Source: Streptomyces fructofermentans (GTDB lineage: Bacteria > Actinomycetota > Actinomycetes > Streptomycetales > Streptomycetaceae). From it: 64,000 nt of DNA. The translations under genes were made by a program, and so were the position numbers. Position 1 is the first letter of the stretch; each line of letters begins with the position of its first letter. Below are positions 8,518 through 18,240 of this stretch, one piece after another. The stretch is from positions 1 to 64,000 of the forward strand of contig NZ_BMWD01000035.1 in NCBI RefSeq assembly GCF_014651055.1, written 5' to 3'. A model generated the notes under the pieces. It was not told the origin of the DNA. It did not search any database and worked only from the letters and a program-made list of their open reading frames with translations.

Positions 8518-9393
8518 GTGAGATCTGGTGAAGAGACTGCCGCGCACTCCCGACTGCGTGGTCACGAGCTGTCGGCCCGGAACGTCACCGTGTCGTACGA
8601 CGGCGTGGACGTCGTGCACGACGCGGCCATCACGCTCCGGCCGGGCGAGGTGACCTCCCTCGTGGGCCCGAACGGCAGCGGCAAGTCGACGCTCCTGCGC
8701 ACCCTGGCACGCCTGCAACGGCCCAGGACCGCCACACTGTCGGTCGGCGCCGAGGGTGAGGAGGGCGGGACCGACGGACTCGCCCTGACGGCACGGGAGT
8801 TCTCCCGCCGCGTGGCCCTGCTGACCCAGGGCCGCCCCACCCCGAGCGGTCTGACCGTGCGGGACATCGTGGAGTTCGGCCGCTACCCGTACCGGGGGCG
8901 CTGGGGCAGGCCGGACCCCGGCGGTCCCGCGGCGGTCGACCGGGCCCTCGCCCTGACCGGTGTCCAGGACCTGGCCGGACGCGGCGCCGAGAACCTCTCC
9001 GGCGGACAGCTCCAGCGCGTCTGGCTCGCGAGCTGCCTGGCCCAGGAGACCGGCGTGCTCCTCCTCGACGAACCCACCACCTACCTCGACCTCCGCTACC
9101 AGGTCGAACTCCTGGACCTCGTCCGCGATCTCGCGGACGACCACGGCATCGCCGTCGGTGTCGTCCTGCACGACCTCGACCAGGCGGCCGCCGTGGCCGA
9201 CCGGATCGCCCTGCTCAGCGCCGGCCGGATCATCGCCGACGGGGCGCCCGAGGACGTACTGACGCCCGACCGCCTCACCGACACCTACGGCATCAGGATC
9301 GACGTGGACACCGACCCGTCGACGGGCCGGCTGCGCACCCGCGCCATCGGCCGCCACCACACCCGAGTTGAAAGGCTCCGCACCACCTCATGA
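8518..9393 (+). CDS. ABC transporter ATP-binding protein, iron-siderophore uptake
   Basis: This 291-residue ATPase subunit of an FecE/FepC-type importer hydrolyses ATP on the cytoplasmic face to drive ferric-siderophore entry. Walker A is GPNGSGKST (50-58), the Q-loop is in LLTQGRPTPSGLTV, the ABC signature is LSGGQLQRV (160-168), Walker B is LLLDEPTT (about 181-188), and the switch His follows in VVLHDLDQA. The chosen GTG has no ribosome-binding site because the iron box almost touches it. A leaderless message starting at or near the GTG would explain this, and a downstream start would remove the first beta strand. The gene overlaps the lipoprotein gene by four bases (ATGA), so the importer genes form one operon. 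Confidence 0.94.
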   Translation: MRSGEETAAHSRLRGHELSARNVTVSYDGVDVVHDAAITLRPGEVTSLVGPNGSGKSTLLRTLARLQRPRTATLSVGAEGEEGGTDGLALTAREFSRRVALLTQGRPTPSGLTVRDIVEFGRYPYRGRWGRPDPGGPAAVDRALALTGVQDLAGRGAENLSGGQLQRVWLASCLAQETGVLLLDEPTTYLDLRYQVELLDLVRDLADDHGIAVGVVLHDLDQAAAVADRIALLSAGRIIADGAPEDVLTPDRLTDTYGIRIDVDTDPSTGRLRTRAIGRHHTRVERLRTTS

Positions 9394-10364
9394 GACACCC
9401 CCTCCTCCTCGCAGCCGCCGCCACCGCCGCCGCCCTCGCCCTGACCGCCTGCGGTACGACCGAGCCCGCCGCCACCAGCTCCGACAAGCCGGCGGAGAGC
9501 ATCACCCTCACCGACGCGACCGGTGCCAGGATCAAGCTCGACGGTCCGGCCAAGAAGGTCGTCGGCACCGAGTGGAACGTCGTCGAGAACCTGGTCTCGC
9601 TCGGTGTGGACCCCGTCGGTGTCGCCGACGTCAAGGGCTACACGGCCTGGGACAGTTCGGTCCCGCTCAAGAACAAGCCGAAGGACATCGGCACCCGCGG
9701 CGAGCCCAGCATGGACACCATCGCCGGGCTCTCCCCCGACCTCATCGTCGCCACCTCCGACCTGCCGAAGGCCGCCGTCAAGCAGCTCCGGAAGATCGCC
9801 CCGGTGCTGGAGGTGCGTGCCGCCGACGCCGCCGACCAGATCGGGCGGATGAAGGGCAACCTCGACCTCATCGCCAAGGCGACCGGCACCACCGCCAAGG
9901 CGAAGGAACTGAAGACGGCGTTCGACGCCAAGGTCGCCGAGGGCAAGAAGGCCCTGGCCGACGCCGACCTCGCCGGTTCCGAGTTCGCCTTCGCCGACGG
10001 CTACACCGCCTCGAACCAGGTGTCGATCCGCCCCTACACCAGCGGCTCGCTCGTCGGCTCCGTCAACGAGGCGATAGGCCTCAAGAACGCCTGGAAGGTC
10101 AAGGGCGACGAGAGCTACGGGCTCGCGACCACCGACGTCGAGGGCCTGAGCGACCTCGGTGACGTGCAGTTCGCGTACATCGGCAACGCCAGCGAGCCGA
10201 GCGACCCGTTCAAGGACGACCTCGCCAAGAACTCCGTGTGGAAGTCCCTCCCGTTCGTGAAGGACGGCAACGTGCACCGGCTGCCCGACGGCATCTGGAT
10301 GTTCGGCGGTCCCGAGTCGATGGAGGCGTACATCGACGCCGTCGTCGGCGCCCTGACGAAGTAG
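9390..10364 (+). CDS. ABC transporter substrate-binding lipoprotein, iron-siderophore uptake
   Basis: This 324-residue surface-anchored receptor captures ferric siderophores and delivers them to the permease. The signal peptide ends in the lipobox ALTAC, so acylation is at about Cys20. The mature protein has the two-lobe class III binding fold: an N-terminal domain with GTEWNVVENLVSLGVDPVGV and LSPDLIVATSD, a long central helix of Lys/Ala-rich sequence, and a C-terminal domain ending in SMEAYIDAVVGAL. It overlaps the ATPase gene by four bases and is followed six bases later by the permease. This places the binding protein second in the operon, co-regulated through the iron box. The siderophore specificity is not evident. 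Confidence 0.94.
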   Translation: MRHPLLLAAAATAAALALTACGTTEPAATSSDKPAESITLTDATGARIKLDGPAKKVVGTEWNVVENLVSLGVDPVGVADVKGYTAWDSSVPLKNKPKDIGTRGEPSMDTIAGLSPDLIVATSDLPKAAVKQLRKIAPVLEVRAADAADQIGRMKGNLDLIAKATGTTAKAKELKTAFDAKVAEGKKALADADLAGSEFAFADGYTASNQVSIRPYTSGSLVGSVNEAIGLKNAWKVKGDESYGLATTDVEGLSDLGDVQFAYIGNASEPSDPFKDDLAKNSVWKSLPFVKDGNVHRLPDGIWMFGGPESMEAYIDAVVGALTK

Positions 10365-10370
10365 CGCGCC

Positions 10371-12437
10371 ATGGCCGTCACCGCAACGACTCCCGCAGCC
10401 CGTCCGACCACGCTCACGTCCACGACGGGCGCGGTCGCGGTGACGGCCGCGCTCGTGGTCCTGGTCGCGGCGCTCGCCGTCGTCGACATCACCCAGGGAA
10501 CGGCGTCCGTCGGAGCCTCCGAGGTCTGGAAGGCCCTCACCGGCCGCGCGGACCCCGCGGACGCGTCCGTCGTGGTCGCCTCCCGGCTCCCCAGGATGAC
10601 CGCGGGCCTTCTCGTGGGCATCGCCCTCGGCATGGCCGGCGCCGCGCTCCAGGCGGTCAGCCGCAATGTGCTCGCCGCGCCCGACACCCTTGCGGTGAAC
10701 GCCGGTTCGTACCTCTCCCTCGGACTGCTCACCGTCACGGGCACGTCCATCCCCCTGCTCGCCTCCTCGGGTGTCGCGTTCGTCGGCGGGCTCGCCGCCG
10801 CGGCCACCGTGCTCGGGCTGTCGGGCCTCGGCACGGGCACCGTCCGGCTCGTCCTGGCGGGCAGCGCCCTCACCCTCGGACTCACCTCCGTCACCGAGGG
10901 GCTGCTCCTGCTCTACCCCGAGCAGACCAACGGGCTCTACCAGTGGAACCAGGGCAGCATCAGCCAGAACGGCTTCGACGGAGTCGTACAGATGGTGCCC
11001 CTCGTCCTGGTCGCGCTGGCAGGCATCCTGCTGCTCGCCCGACGGGTCGACGCCCTCGCGCTCGGCGACGACGCGGCCCGCGGCCTCGGCGTCCCGGTGC
11101 GCGGCACCCGGATCACGACCGTCGTCCTCGCGGCCCTGCTGTCCGCCGCGGCGGTCACCCTGGCCGGGCCCATCGGCTTCGTCGGCCTGTGCGCCCCCGC
11201 CCTGGTCCGGCCGCTGGCCCGCCGCTTCCGGGGGCTGCTGCGCACCCGGGTGGCCATTCCGGTCGCCGGGCTCGTCGGCGCGGCGCTGGTGCTCGGCTCC
11301 GACGTCGTGCTCAGGACCCTCGTGAAGGCGGACACGGCGGTGTCGGTCCCCACGGGGGTCGTCACCAGCCTGGTAGGAGCGCTCTTCCTCGTCACGATGG
11401 CGATGCGGACGCGGGACACCACCGGAGTGAGCGCCCCCGACCGGCTGCGCATCCCGAGCAGGACCGTGTTCCTGGCCACCACGGGCGTACTGGTCGTCGC
11501 CCTCGTCGGCCTGGTCGTCGCGGGCGTCCTGCTCGGCGACTCCAAGCTGCTGATGGGCGACGTGGTCAACTGGGCCTCGGGGCAGGCGGGCCGGACGGTC
11601 TCCTTCGTCCTCGACACCCGGGTGCCGCGCGTCCTCGCGGCGCTGCTGGCCGGCTCCGCGCTGGCCCTGTCCGGAACCCTGGTGCAGGCGGTCACCCGCA
11701 ACCCCCTCGCGGAGCCCGGAGTCCTCGGCGTGTCCGGAGGGGCCGCGCTCGGCGCCGTCCTGCTGGTGACGACGACCCCGGTCGCGTCCTCGTGGGGTGT
11801 CGCCGGCGCGGCGTTCGCGGGAGCGGCGGCGGCCTCGGTCGTGGTGTTCGGGCTCGCCGCGCGCGGCGGGTTCCAGCAGAACCGACTGGTCCTCGTCGGC
11901 ATCGGCGTCGCGGCGGGGAGCACCGCCCTGATCAGCCTGCTCATCGTCCTCACCGACCCGTTCAACGCCACGAAGGCGCTGACCTGGCTGTCGGGCTCGA
12001 CGTACGGGCGGACCCTGCCCGACGCGGTCCCGGTGGCGGCGGCGCTCGTCCTGGGCATCGTCGTCGCCGTGCTGCGGCGGACCGAACTCGACCTGGTCTC
12101 GCTCGACGACGACACCCCGGCACTGCTCGGCCTGCGGCTTCCGCCGGCCAGGCTCGGGTTCCTCGTCGTGGCCGTCCTGCTCAGCGCCACGGCCGTGGCA
12201 GCCGCGGGCACCATCGGTTTCGTGGGCCTGGTCGCCCCGCACGCCGCGCGCGCCCTCGTGGGCCGCAGGCACGTGCGGGTCGTCCCGGTGGCGATCCTGC
12301 TGGGCGGCGCGCTGGTGGTGGCGGCGGACCTGATCGGCCGTACGGTCATCGCCCCGGCCCAGCTCGGCGCGGGCCTGATGACTGCGGTCATCGGCACGCC
12401 GTACTTCCTGTACCTGCTGGTCCGCAGCCGCCGTTGA
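10371..12437 (+). CDS. fused double permease, FecCD family iron-siderophore importer
   Basis: At 688 residues this protein is about twice the usual FecCD permease length. It holds two complete permease halves in tandem, roughly 1-345 and 346-688, as in FhuB. Each half has about ten hydrophobic helices and repeats the same landmarks. These are a coupling loop in which GNVLAAPDTL-like and NPLAEPGVLGVSGG segments occur, and the motif GTIGFVGL or GPIGFVGL followed by PH or AP near the end of each half. One polypeptide therefore supplies the whole membrane channel, matching the single ATPase and single lipoprotein genes upstream. It is the last gene of the operon. No terminator hairpin is obvious directly after it. 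Confidence 0.94.
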   Translation: MAVTATTPAARPTTLTSTTGAVAVTAALVVLVAALAVVDITQGTASVGASEVWKALTGRADPADASVVVASRLPRMTAGLLVGIALGMAGAALQAVSRNVLAAPDTLAVNAGSYLSLGLLTVTGTSIPLLASSGVAFVGGLAAAATVLGLSGLGTGTVRLVLAGSALTLGLTSVTEGLLLLYPEQTNGLYQWNQGSISQNGFDGVVQMVPLVLVALAGILLLARRVDALALGDDAARGLGVPVRGTRITTVVLAALLSAAAVTLAGPIGFVGLCAPALVRPLARRFRGLLRTRVAIPVAGLVGAALVLGSDVVLRTLVKADTAVSVPTGVVTSLVGALFLVTMAMRTRDTTGVSAPDRLRIPSRTVFLATTGVLVVALVGLVVAGVLLGDSKLLMGDVVNWASGQAGRTVSFVLDTRVPRVLAALLAGSALALSGTLVQAVTRNPLAEPGVLGVSGGAALGAVLLVTTTPVASSWGVAGAAFAGAAAASVVVFGLAARGGFQQNRLVLVGIGVAAGSTALISLLIVLTDPFNATKALTWLSGSTYGRTLPDAVPVAAALVLGIVVAVLRRTELDLVSLDDDTPALLGLRLPPARLGFLVVAVLLSATAVAAAGTIGFVGLVAPHAARALVGRRHVRVVPVAILLGGALVVAADLIGRTVIAPAQLGAGLMTAVIGTPYFLYLLVRSRR

Positions 12438-12990
12438 GCACACCGGCCCACCCCCGCGGCGGGTTCCCGCGGCACGACGCGGGCGCCGTGTCCCGGCCGC
12501 TCGTCCCGGGACGGGCGGCCGGGGCGCGGCGCCCGTCCCGTACGACTCGCCCACCCCGCACACCGTCGCCCGCGCAGGGAGCCGCCCGGAGGCCCGGCAC
12601 CTGCCCCGCCGATGCCGCCCCTCATTCCGCCTCCGTACGGAACCGGCGACGGGGGGTGGTTCGGCTTCGGGCCGGGACAGGGCTCCTCGCCCGGGGGCCG
12701 GTGTCGAGCAGTTGACGGCACGGGATGGTGGCTCCGGTCCGTCGGGGTGCCATGTTCCTGGAGTGGAAACCGCTCAGGCCGGTCAATGCCGGGAAGCTTT
12801 GGCCCCAATGAGGACAGAGTATGGACGAGTTCGGAGAAAGTCCCTACTGTGTCGGTCGCGACGGAGACGGAGTCTCATTCGTCCCGTACGCCACTCTCCG
12901 TATCCGGTGCGACGGCGCGCACCGGCAGCGGTGGATCTCCTCACTCGTCCATCTGCGTTCCCCCACGGCGGGGAGCGAACAGGAGGCCAC
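12438..12990. other. gene-free interval (553 bases)
   Basis: No coding region is supported here. The open frames lack ribosome-binding sites and have shadow composition. A TTGACG hexamer occurs at 12712-12717, but no convincing -10 element follows it. The last part, 12790-12850, is less GC-rich and could hold the promoter for the secreted protein gene. An AGGAGG ribosome-binding site closes the interval at 12981-12986. Confidence 0.6.
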
Positions 12991-15396
12991 GTGTATCCAC
13001 GGCTGTTATCAGGGCGACTCGGCAGACGCCTGGCCGCGACCATCGTCACTTCGCTTCTGGCACTCGAGCTGTCCGCCCCCACGGGTTCGGCCGCCCCGAC
13101 CGAACGATCCGTCAATGCCCTTCCTCCGCAGGAGCCGGGTGTCACCTTGCGTGTCTTCGACATGCAAGTACCGCTCGAGAAGCTGTGCGAACTGAAGCCC
13201 GGCCAGACTCCGAACATCGACAAGCTGATGCCGGTGATCGACTGGTCCTCCGACGCGGACTTCGGATTCGGCGCCAACTTCGTCTCGCAGACGATCGCCA
13301 ACCTCGACGTCCCCACGGCCGGGACATACACCTTCCGGCTCACCACCGACGACGGTTCCCGGCTGCTCGTCGACGACCAGGTCATCATCAACCACGACGG
13401 GTTGCACGGCGCCGATCCGAAGGACGGCAACGTTGTCCTGACGGCCGGACACCACTCCATCCGCATCGACCACTTCGAGAGGAACGGCGGGCAGCAGGTC
13501 ACCCTCGCCTGGAAGCCGCCCTCCGCCGCCGACTTCACCGTGGTACCCAACTCGGTGCTCAGCACGGACGCCGACGTCGTCCGGGTCACGGCTCCGGGAC
13601 GCAAGGAATGCGAGCTGGCCGGCGATTCACCGGGCGACGGCCTGCCGCTGACCGGCGTACACCCGAACTACACCCTGACCAACCTGCGGCCCACCGGGTT
13701 CGAACCGCAGGTCTCCGCCATGGACTGGCTTCCCGACGGCAGGCTCGCCGTAGCCACCTGGGGCGGTTCGCAGAACACGACGGGGGAGGTCTACCTGCTC
13801 AACAACGTCACCGGAGACACCGGACCGGACAAGGTGACGCGCAAAAGGGTGGCCTCGGGTCTCAAGGAGCCCATGGGCATCAAGTACGTGGACGGCAAGC
13901 TGTACGTGTCCCAGAAGCACGAACTGACCGAGCTCAACGACACCGACGGCGACGAGGTCACCGACACCTACCGGCGAGTCGCCACCTGGCCCCATGGCGG
14001 CAACTTCCATGAGTTCGCGTTCGGCCTGCTGTACAAGGACGGCTTCTTCTACCTGAACCTGTCCGTGTCCATCAACTACGGTGGAGCGACGACGAATCCA
14101 CAGCCCGCGCCGAACCGCGGCACCACGATAAAGGTCGACAAGGCCTCCGGGGCGGTCAGTTACGTGGCCGGCGGCCTGCGCACCCCCAACGGCATCGGAT
14201 GGGGCCCCGAGGGTGACATCTTCGTCACCGACAACCAGGGCGGCTGGCTGCCGTCGTCGAAACTCGTCCGGGTCAGGCAGGACAACTTCTTCAACCACTA
14301 CACCAACCCCGCGGGGCCCTTCGACTCCCGGAACGTCACCAAACCGGTGCTGTGGCTCCCCCAGAACGAGATTGCCAACTCCCCCAGCACGCCACTGCAG
14401 TTGGACAGCGGGCCCTTCGCCGGCCAGATGCTCTTCGGCGACGTGACCTACGGTGGCATCCAGCGCGGATACCTGGAGAAGGTCAACGGCGAGTACCAGG
14501 GCGCCGTGTTCCGCCTCACCCAGGGCCTGGAAGTCGGAGTCAACCGGATCAGTGTCGGGCCCGACGGCGCGCTCTACGTCGGCGGCCTCGGAGCGGACGG
14601 CAACTGGGGCCAGGAGGGCAAACTCAAGTTCGGCCTGCAGAAGCTGACACCGTCCGGCAACGGCGCCTTCGACATCCGTCAGATGCGTGCCGTCGACGGC
14701 GGATTCGCCATCGAGTACACCCAGCCGCTGTCGACCGGGACCGCCGCGGACCTGTCCGTCCGCTACAAGGTGAAGCAGTGGCGCTACGTGCCCCGGTCCG
14801 ACTACGGCGGCCCCAAGGTCGCCGAGGAGACGCTGACCGTCCAGTCGGCCACCGTGTCCGGCGACCGCAGGACGGTCACCCTGGCCATCCCCGGCCTCAA
14901 GCCCAACCGGGTGGTCCACCTCCGCTCGGCCCGCCCCTTCAGCTCGGCCGACGGCAAGCAACTCTGGAGCACCGAGGCCTGGTACACCCTGAACCAGCTC
15001 CCCGGTACGCCATCGCGCACCGGAGAGGTGAAGGGTGTCGGCAGCAAGTGCCTGGACGTGGACAACGCCAACACGACCGACGGCACGAAGGTCCAGATGT
15101 GGACCTGCAACAGCACCGCGGCCCAGGAGTGGTCCCTGCTCGGCACGGGGGCGGTTCGCGCACTGGGCAAGTGCCTGGACATCGACAACTCGGGCACGGC
15201 CGACGGCACGAAGGTGCAGCTCTACACGTGCAACGGCACCGCGGCCCAGATCTGGCAGCCCCAGACCAACGGAACGCTGCGCAACCCGCAGTCGGGCAAA
15301 TGCCTGGACGTCTCCGGCGGCGCATCGGCCGACGGCACCGCGGTCCATCTGTGGACGTGCGGCAGCCAGCAGAGTCAGAAGTGGGTCCTTTCGTAG
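12991..15396 (+). CDS. secreted PA14 / glucose-sorbosone-dehydrogenase-like beta-propeller / ricin-B lectin protein
   Basis: This 801-residue exported protein appears built to bind and perhaps oxidise carbohydrate outside the cell. A signal peptide (GRRLAATIVTSLLALELS, cleavage near GSAA at about 35) is followed by a PA14 domain (about 45-190, with TTDDGSRLLVDDQ). Next is a six-blade propeller like quinoprotein sugar dehydrogenases (about 225-580, with GFEPQVSAMDWLPDG, ANGIGWGPEG-like and GVNRISVGPDGALYVGGLG turns) and a beta linker. A ricin-type trefoil (681-801) repeats KCLDVDN, KCLDIDN and KCLDVSG three times with QxW motifs. The GTG start has AGGAGG four bases upstream. Codon 6 is TTA, so translation should need the bldA tRNA. 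A 12-bp hairpin terminates the gene. Whether the propeller is catalytic is unclear. Confidence 0.85.
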   Translation: MYPRLLSGRLGRRLAATIVTSLLALELSAPTGSAAPTERSVNALPPQEPGVTLRVFDMQVPLEKLCELKPGQTPNIDKLMPVIDWSSDADFGFGANFVSQTIANLDVPTAGTYTFRLTTDDGSRLLVDDQVIINHDGLHGADPKDGNVVLTAGHHSIRIDHFERNGGQQVTLAWKPPSAADFTVVPNSVLSTDADVVRVTAPGRKECELAGDSPGDGLPLTGVHPNYTLTNLRPTGFEPQVSAMDWLPDGRLAVATWGGSQNTTGEVYLLNNVTGDTGPDKVTRKRVASGLKEPMGIKYVDGKLYVSQKHELTELNDTDGDEVTDTYRRVATWPHGGNFHEFAFGLLYKDGFFYLNLSVSINYGGATTNPQPAPNRGTTIKVDKASGAVSYVAGGLRTPNGIGWGPEGDIFVTDNQGGWLPSSKLVRVRQDNFFNHYTNPAGPFDSRNVTKPVLWLPQNEIANSPSTPLQLDSGPFAGQMLFGDVTYGGIQRGYLEKVNGEYQGAVFRLTQGLEVGVNRISVGPDGALYVGGLGADGNWGQEGKLKFGLQKLTPSGNGAFDIRQMRAVDGGFAIEYTQPLSTGTAADLSVRYKVKQWRYVPRSDYGGPKVAEETLTVQSATVSGDRRTVTLAIPGLKPNRVVHLRSARPFSSADGKQLWSTEAWYTLNQLPGTPSRTGEVKGVGSKCLDVDNANTTDGTKVQMWTCNSTAAQEWSLLGTGAVRALGKCLDIDNSGTADGTKVQLYTCNGTAAQIWQPQTNGTLRNPQSGKCLDVSGGASADGTAVHLWTCGSQQSQKWVLS

Positions 15397-15425
15397 AGGT
15401 TCCACCGGAGGATGACCGCTGCACA

Positions 15426-15459
15426 GCGCCGAGGGCCTCGGATTCGGGGCCCTCGGCGC
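15426..15459 (+). terminator. hairpin terminator of the PA14/propeller/lectin gene
   Basis: A perfect 12-bp stem pairs 15426-15437 with 15448-15459 around a 10-base loop, 30 bases after the stop codon. It separates the secreted protein gene from the megasynthase locus. The rest of the interval up to 15939 contains no gene I can support. Confidence 0.75.
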
Positions 15460-15939
15460 ACCCGGACGCGAAAGGCGTCCCAAATGCCGGACCTCCTCAC
15501 TACGCAGGGGTCCCGGAGAGCTGGTGACCCGGCCCGGGTCCAGGCTTCCGCACAGGCCGGCACGGCACGTCCGGCCCGACGTCACGAGCGGGGCCGACTG
15601 GGAGGCCGCGGCGATGCGGGGCTTGACGGCCCGCACCCCGGCTCGCTGCATCGTGGCCCACTGCCTCGGGCCGGGCGGGCCGCATCGTGGAACGCCCGAG
15701 TCGCTGCCGGAAGCACCGCGACCGGCAACGCGTGCGCGGCACGCCGCAGCGGCCACGAGGCCCCGCCCGGGGCCGGAACCTAGGGTATGGCCGGGGACGG
15801 AACCCGCCACCCCTCAGAACCCTCCCACCACTCGGAACCCCGCCACCTCCAGAGCCGAAGTACGCACAGAGCCCGCAGTCCTCGCCGAACCCTCCGCGGC
15901 CACCACGCCGGACGCCGCCCAGCACGAACGAACGGACCC
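15460..15939. other. gene-free interval upstream of the megasynthase (480 bases)
   Basis: No coding region is supported. The megasynthase frame stays open upstream to an ATG at 15787, but that extension has no ribosome-binding site and its His/Arg/Pro-rich sequence does not resemble an acyl-adenylate ligase start. A TAGGGT at 15781-15786 resembles a -10 box without a recognisable -35. I cannot place the promoter. Confidence 0.5.
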
Positions 15940-18240
15940 ATGAACTCTGCAACGCTGTTGGACGTCCTGCTGGACGCGGCCGGAACGGCTCCCGAGCAGG
16001 TCGTCGTCCATGTCCACGGCGACGGCAGCGAGCGGACCGTGACGTTCCGGGGACTCCTCGAGGAGTCCCTGCGGGTCGCGGGCGGTTTCCGTGGCGCCGG
16101 AGTCGAGCCCGGCACCTGCGTGCCGCTGATCGCGGAGCGCAGCGAGGACTTCCAGCCGATGTTCTGGGGAGCCGTCGCCGCCGGGCTCGTACCGGTGCCG
16201 CTCGCGCCGGACGCGCGGCGGGTCGGCCCGGTGTGGGAGCACCTCGGCAGGCCTCCAGTCGTCGTCGACACCGCCTGCGAGGCCGTCACCGCCCAACTCC
16301 CGTCCGACGCACGCGTACTGCGGCTGGAGACCTTGCGGGAGTGCGCGACGCCCCTGTCCCCGGTCCGGCCCTCCCCCCAGGACCTGGCCTTCCTCCAGTT
16401 CTCCTCCGGGAGCACCGGGGCACCCAAGGGCGTGGAGCTGACGCACGCGGCCGTGGTGGCCAACCTGGCGCAGATGGCCGCCGCTTCCGCGCTCGACGAG
16501 CACGACGTGGTGGTGAGCTGGATGCCCTACTTCCACGACATGGGCCTCATCGGGACCCACCTCGCGCCACTCGCCGTACGGGCCAAGCAGGTGAAGATCG
16601 GTCCGCTGTCCTTCGCGAAGCGACCGCGCCTGTGGTTCGACGTGGCCGCCGCGCACCGGGCCACCGTGCTCTCCGCGGCCAACTTCGCGCTCGCGCTGGC
16701 GATCCGCCGGATACCCGACGAGGTGCTCGCAGGGCAGGACCTGAGCGCCGTACGCCTGATGCTGGTCGGGGCCGAGCCCATCTCGCCCACTGTGTGGCGC
16801 GCGTTCGCCGCGAAGACGCGCCCCACCGGGCTCGACCCGAGGGCGGCGACTCCCGTCTACGGCCTGGCCGAGGCGACACTGGCCGTCACGTTCCCGCCGC
16901 CGGGCGAGGTGGCGGAGCCCGTGACGCTGGAGCGTGCGGCCTTCAGCCGCGGCCGGGCGGTGGAACTGGCGCCGGGCGGGGACGCCGTGGAGCTGATGGA
17001 CGTCGGCGTGCCGGTGCCGGGGTGCTCGGTGCGGATCACCGACGGGTCGGGGCGGCCGCTGGGCGACAGGCGGATCGGCCACATCGAGGTCTCCGGCCCG
17101 CAGATCGCCCGCGGCTACCACGGCCTCGCGGCGTCGACGTCCGAGACGTTCGCCGACGGCTGGCTGCGCACCGGTGACATGGGGTTCCTGCGGGACGGCC
17201 GCCTGTGCGTCAGTGGCCGCCACAAGGACGTCCTGTTCCTCAACGGCCGTACGTTCCACGCACCGGACATGGAGGGCGTGGCCGGGGCGACCCCGGGGCT
17301 GCCCGCCGGGACCGTCGCCGTCGTCGGCTCCACCGATCCGGTGACCGGCGGCGAGCGGGTGGTCGTCTTCGTCTCCTGGCCCCGGCCTCCGCGCGGGGCC
17401 GGCGAGGTGCTGGACCGGGTGGCGGGACGCGTACGTGCGGCACTCGGCCACGACGACGTGCGCGTCCTGGCGCTGCCGCCGTCGGCCTTCCCCCGCACCA
17501 CGAGCGGCAAGGTGCAGAGGCAGCGGATGCGGGCGCGCTTCGAGGCGGGGGCGTACCGGCCGGCCGCCTCGTCCGGTGCGCCGTCCTCGTCCGGTGGGAG
17601 CGCCGTTGCCGGTGGCCCGGGGAGCACGGGCGGCGCGGGTTTCGCGGGCGCTGCGGACGCTGCGGACGCGGTCAGCGGTGCGGGCGCCCCAAGTGGGCTT
17701 GGTCGTACGGGCGTTGCCGGTGACGCGCTCGCCCCGGGGCCTTCGGGTGTCGGGCCGGTGCCAAGCCGTGGCGGCGACGAGGCTGTTGCGGGAACGTCCC
17801 AGGTCGCGCCCCTGTCGCGCGGTGAGATGCGTGCGCTGGTGCGCGAGGTCTGGGCCCGCGTGCTCGGGCTGCCGCAGGGCTCCTTCGGGGACCGGGACCG
17901 GTTCACCGGGCTGGGCGGCACCTCCCTCAGGGCCATGGAGGTGCTTGCAGGTCTGGAGCAGGCCCTGGGGGTCGAGTTGGGCCCGGCGGTGATGCGCGAC
18001 GACACGGTCGGGGCACTCACCGACCACCTGCTGGCCGCGGTGGGCGGCCCGGTGGGGCCGCGACCGTCCGCCGGAGGCGGGCAGCCGGGCCGACGGACGT
18101 CCGCCCCGGGCGGAGGCACTGCCGGAACCGGACGTACGGACGAGTCGACGCCCGCCGCAGCCGAGAGCGGGCACGCGAGCGCCGAAGAGGCGTCCACTGC
18201 GGCGGGGACCGCGGTCGCGTCCGGCGACCCGTCCGCGACG
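15940..18240 (+). other. loading module: acyl-adenylate ligase (FAAL-like) and ACP
   Basis: Residues 1-530 form an AMP-forming ligase. The ATP loop is FSSGSTGAPKG (about 154-164), then WMPYFHDMGLIG (194-205), then YGLAEA (307-312), and the C-terminal lysine lies in TSGKVQRQ (about 521). The WMPxxHDMG segment is shared with fatty acyl-AMP ligases and PKS starter ligases, so a carboxylic acid, probably a fatty acid, is activated and loaded directly onto the ACP. A Gly/Ala/Pro-rich linker (about 535-620) leads to the ACP, whose carrier serine is Ser662 in LGGTSLRAM. A second disordered linker (690-765) follows. Acid chain length cannot be read from sequence. Confidence 0.88.

Noticed and set aside
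9285..12563. Open frame of about 1090 codons on the minus strand
   Set aside because: It runs antisense to the importer genes, is composed of Arg/Gly/Asp-rich runs, has no start signal, and is the expected shadow of high-GC codon bias.
13690..13710. tRNA-like GGGTTCGAACC
   Set aside because: It lies inside the secreted-protein coding region with no cloverleaf around it.
15787..15939. Upstream start (ATG 15787) for the megasynthase
   Set aside because: It adds 51 residues rich in His, Arg and Pro without a ribosome-binding site. The ATG at 15940 begins with a normal ligase N-terminus.
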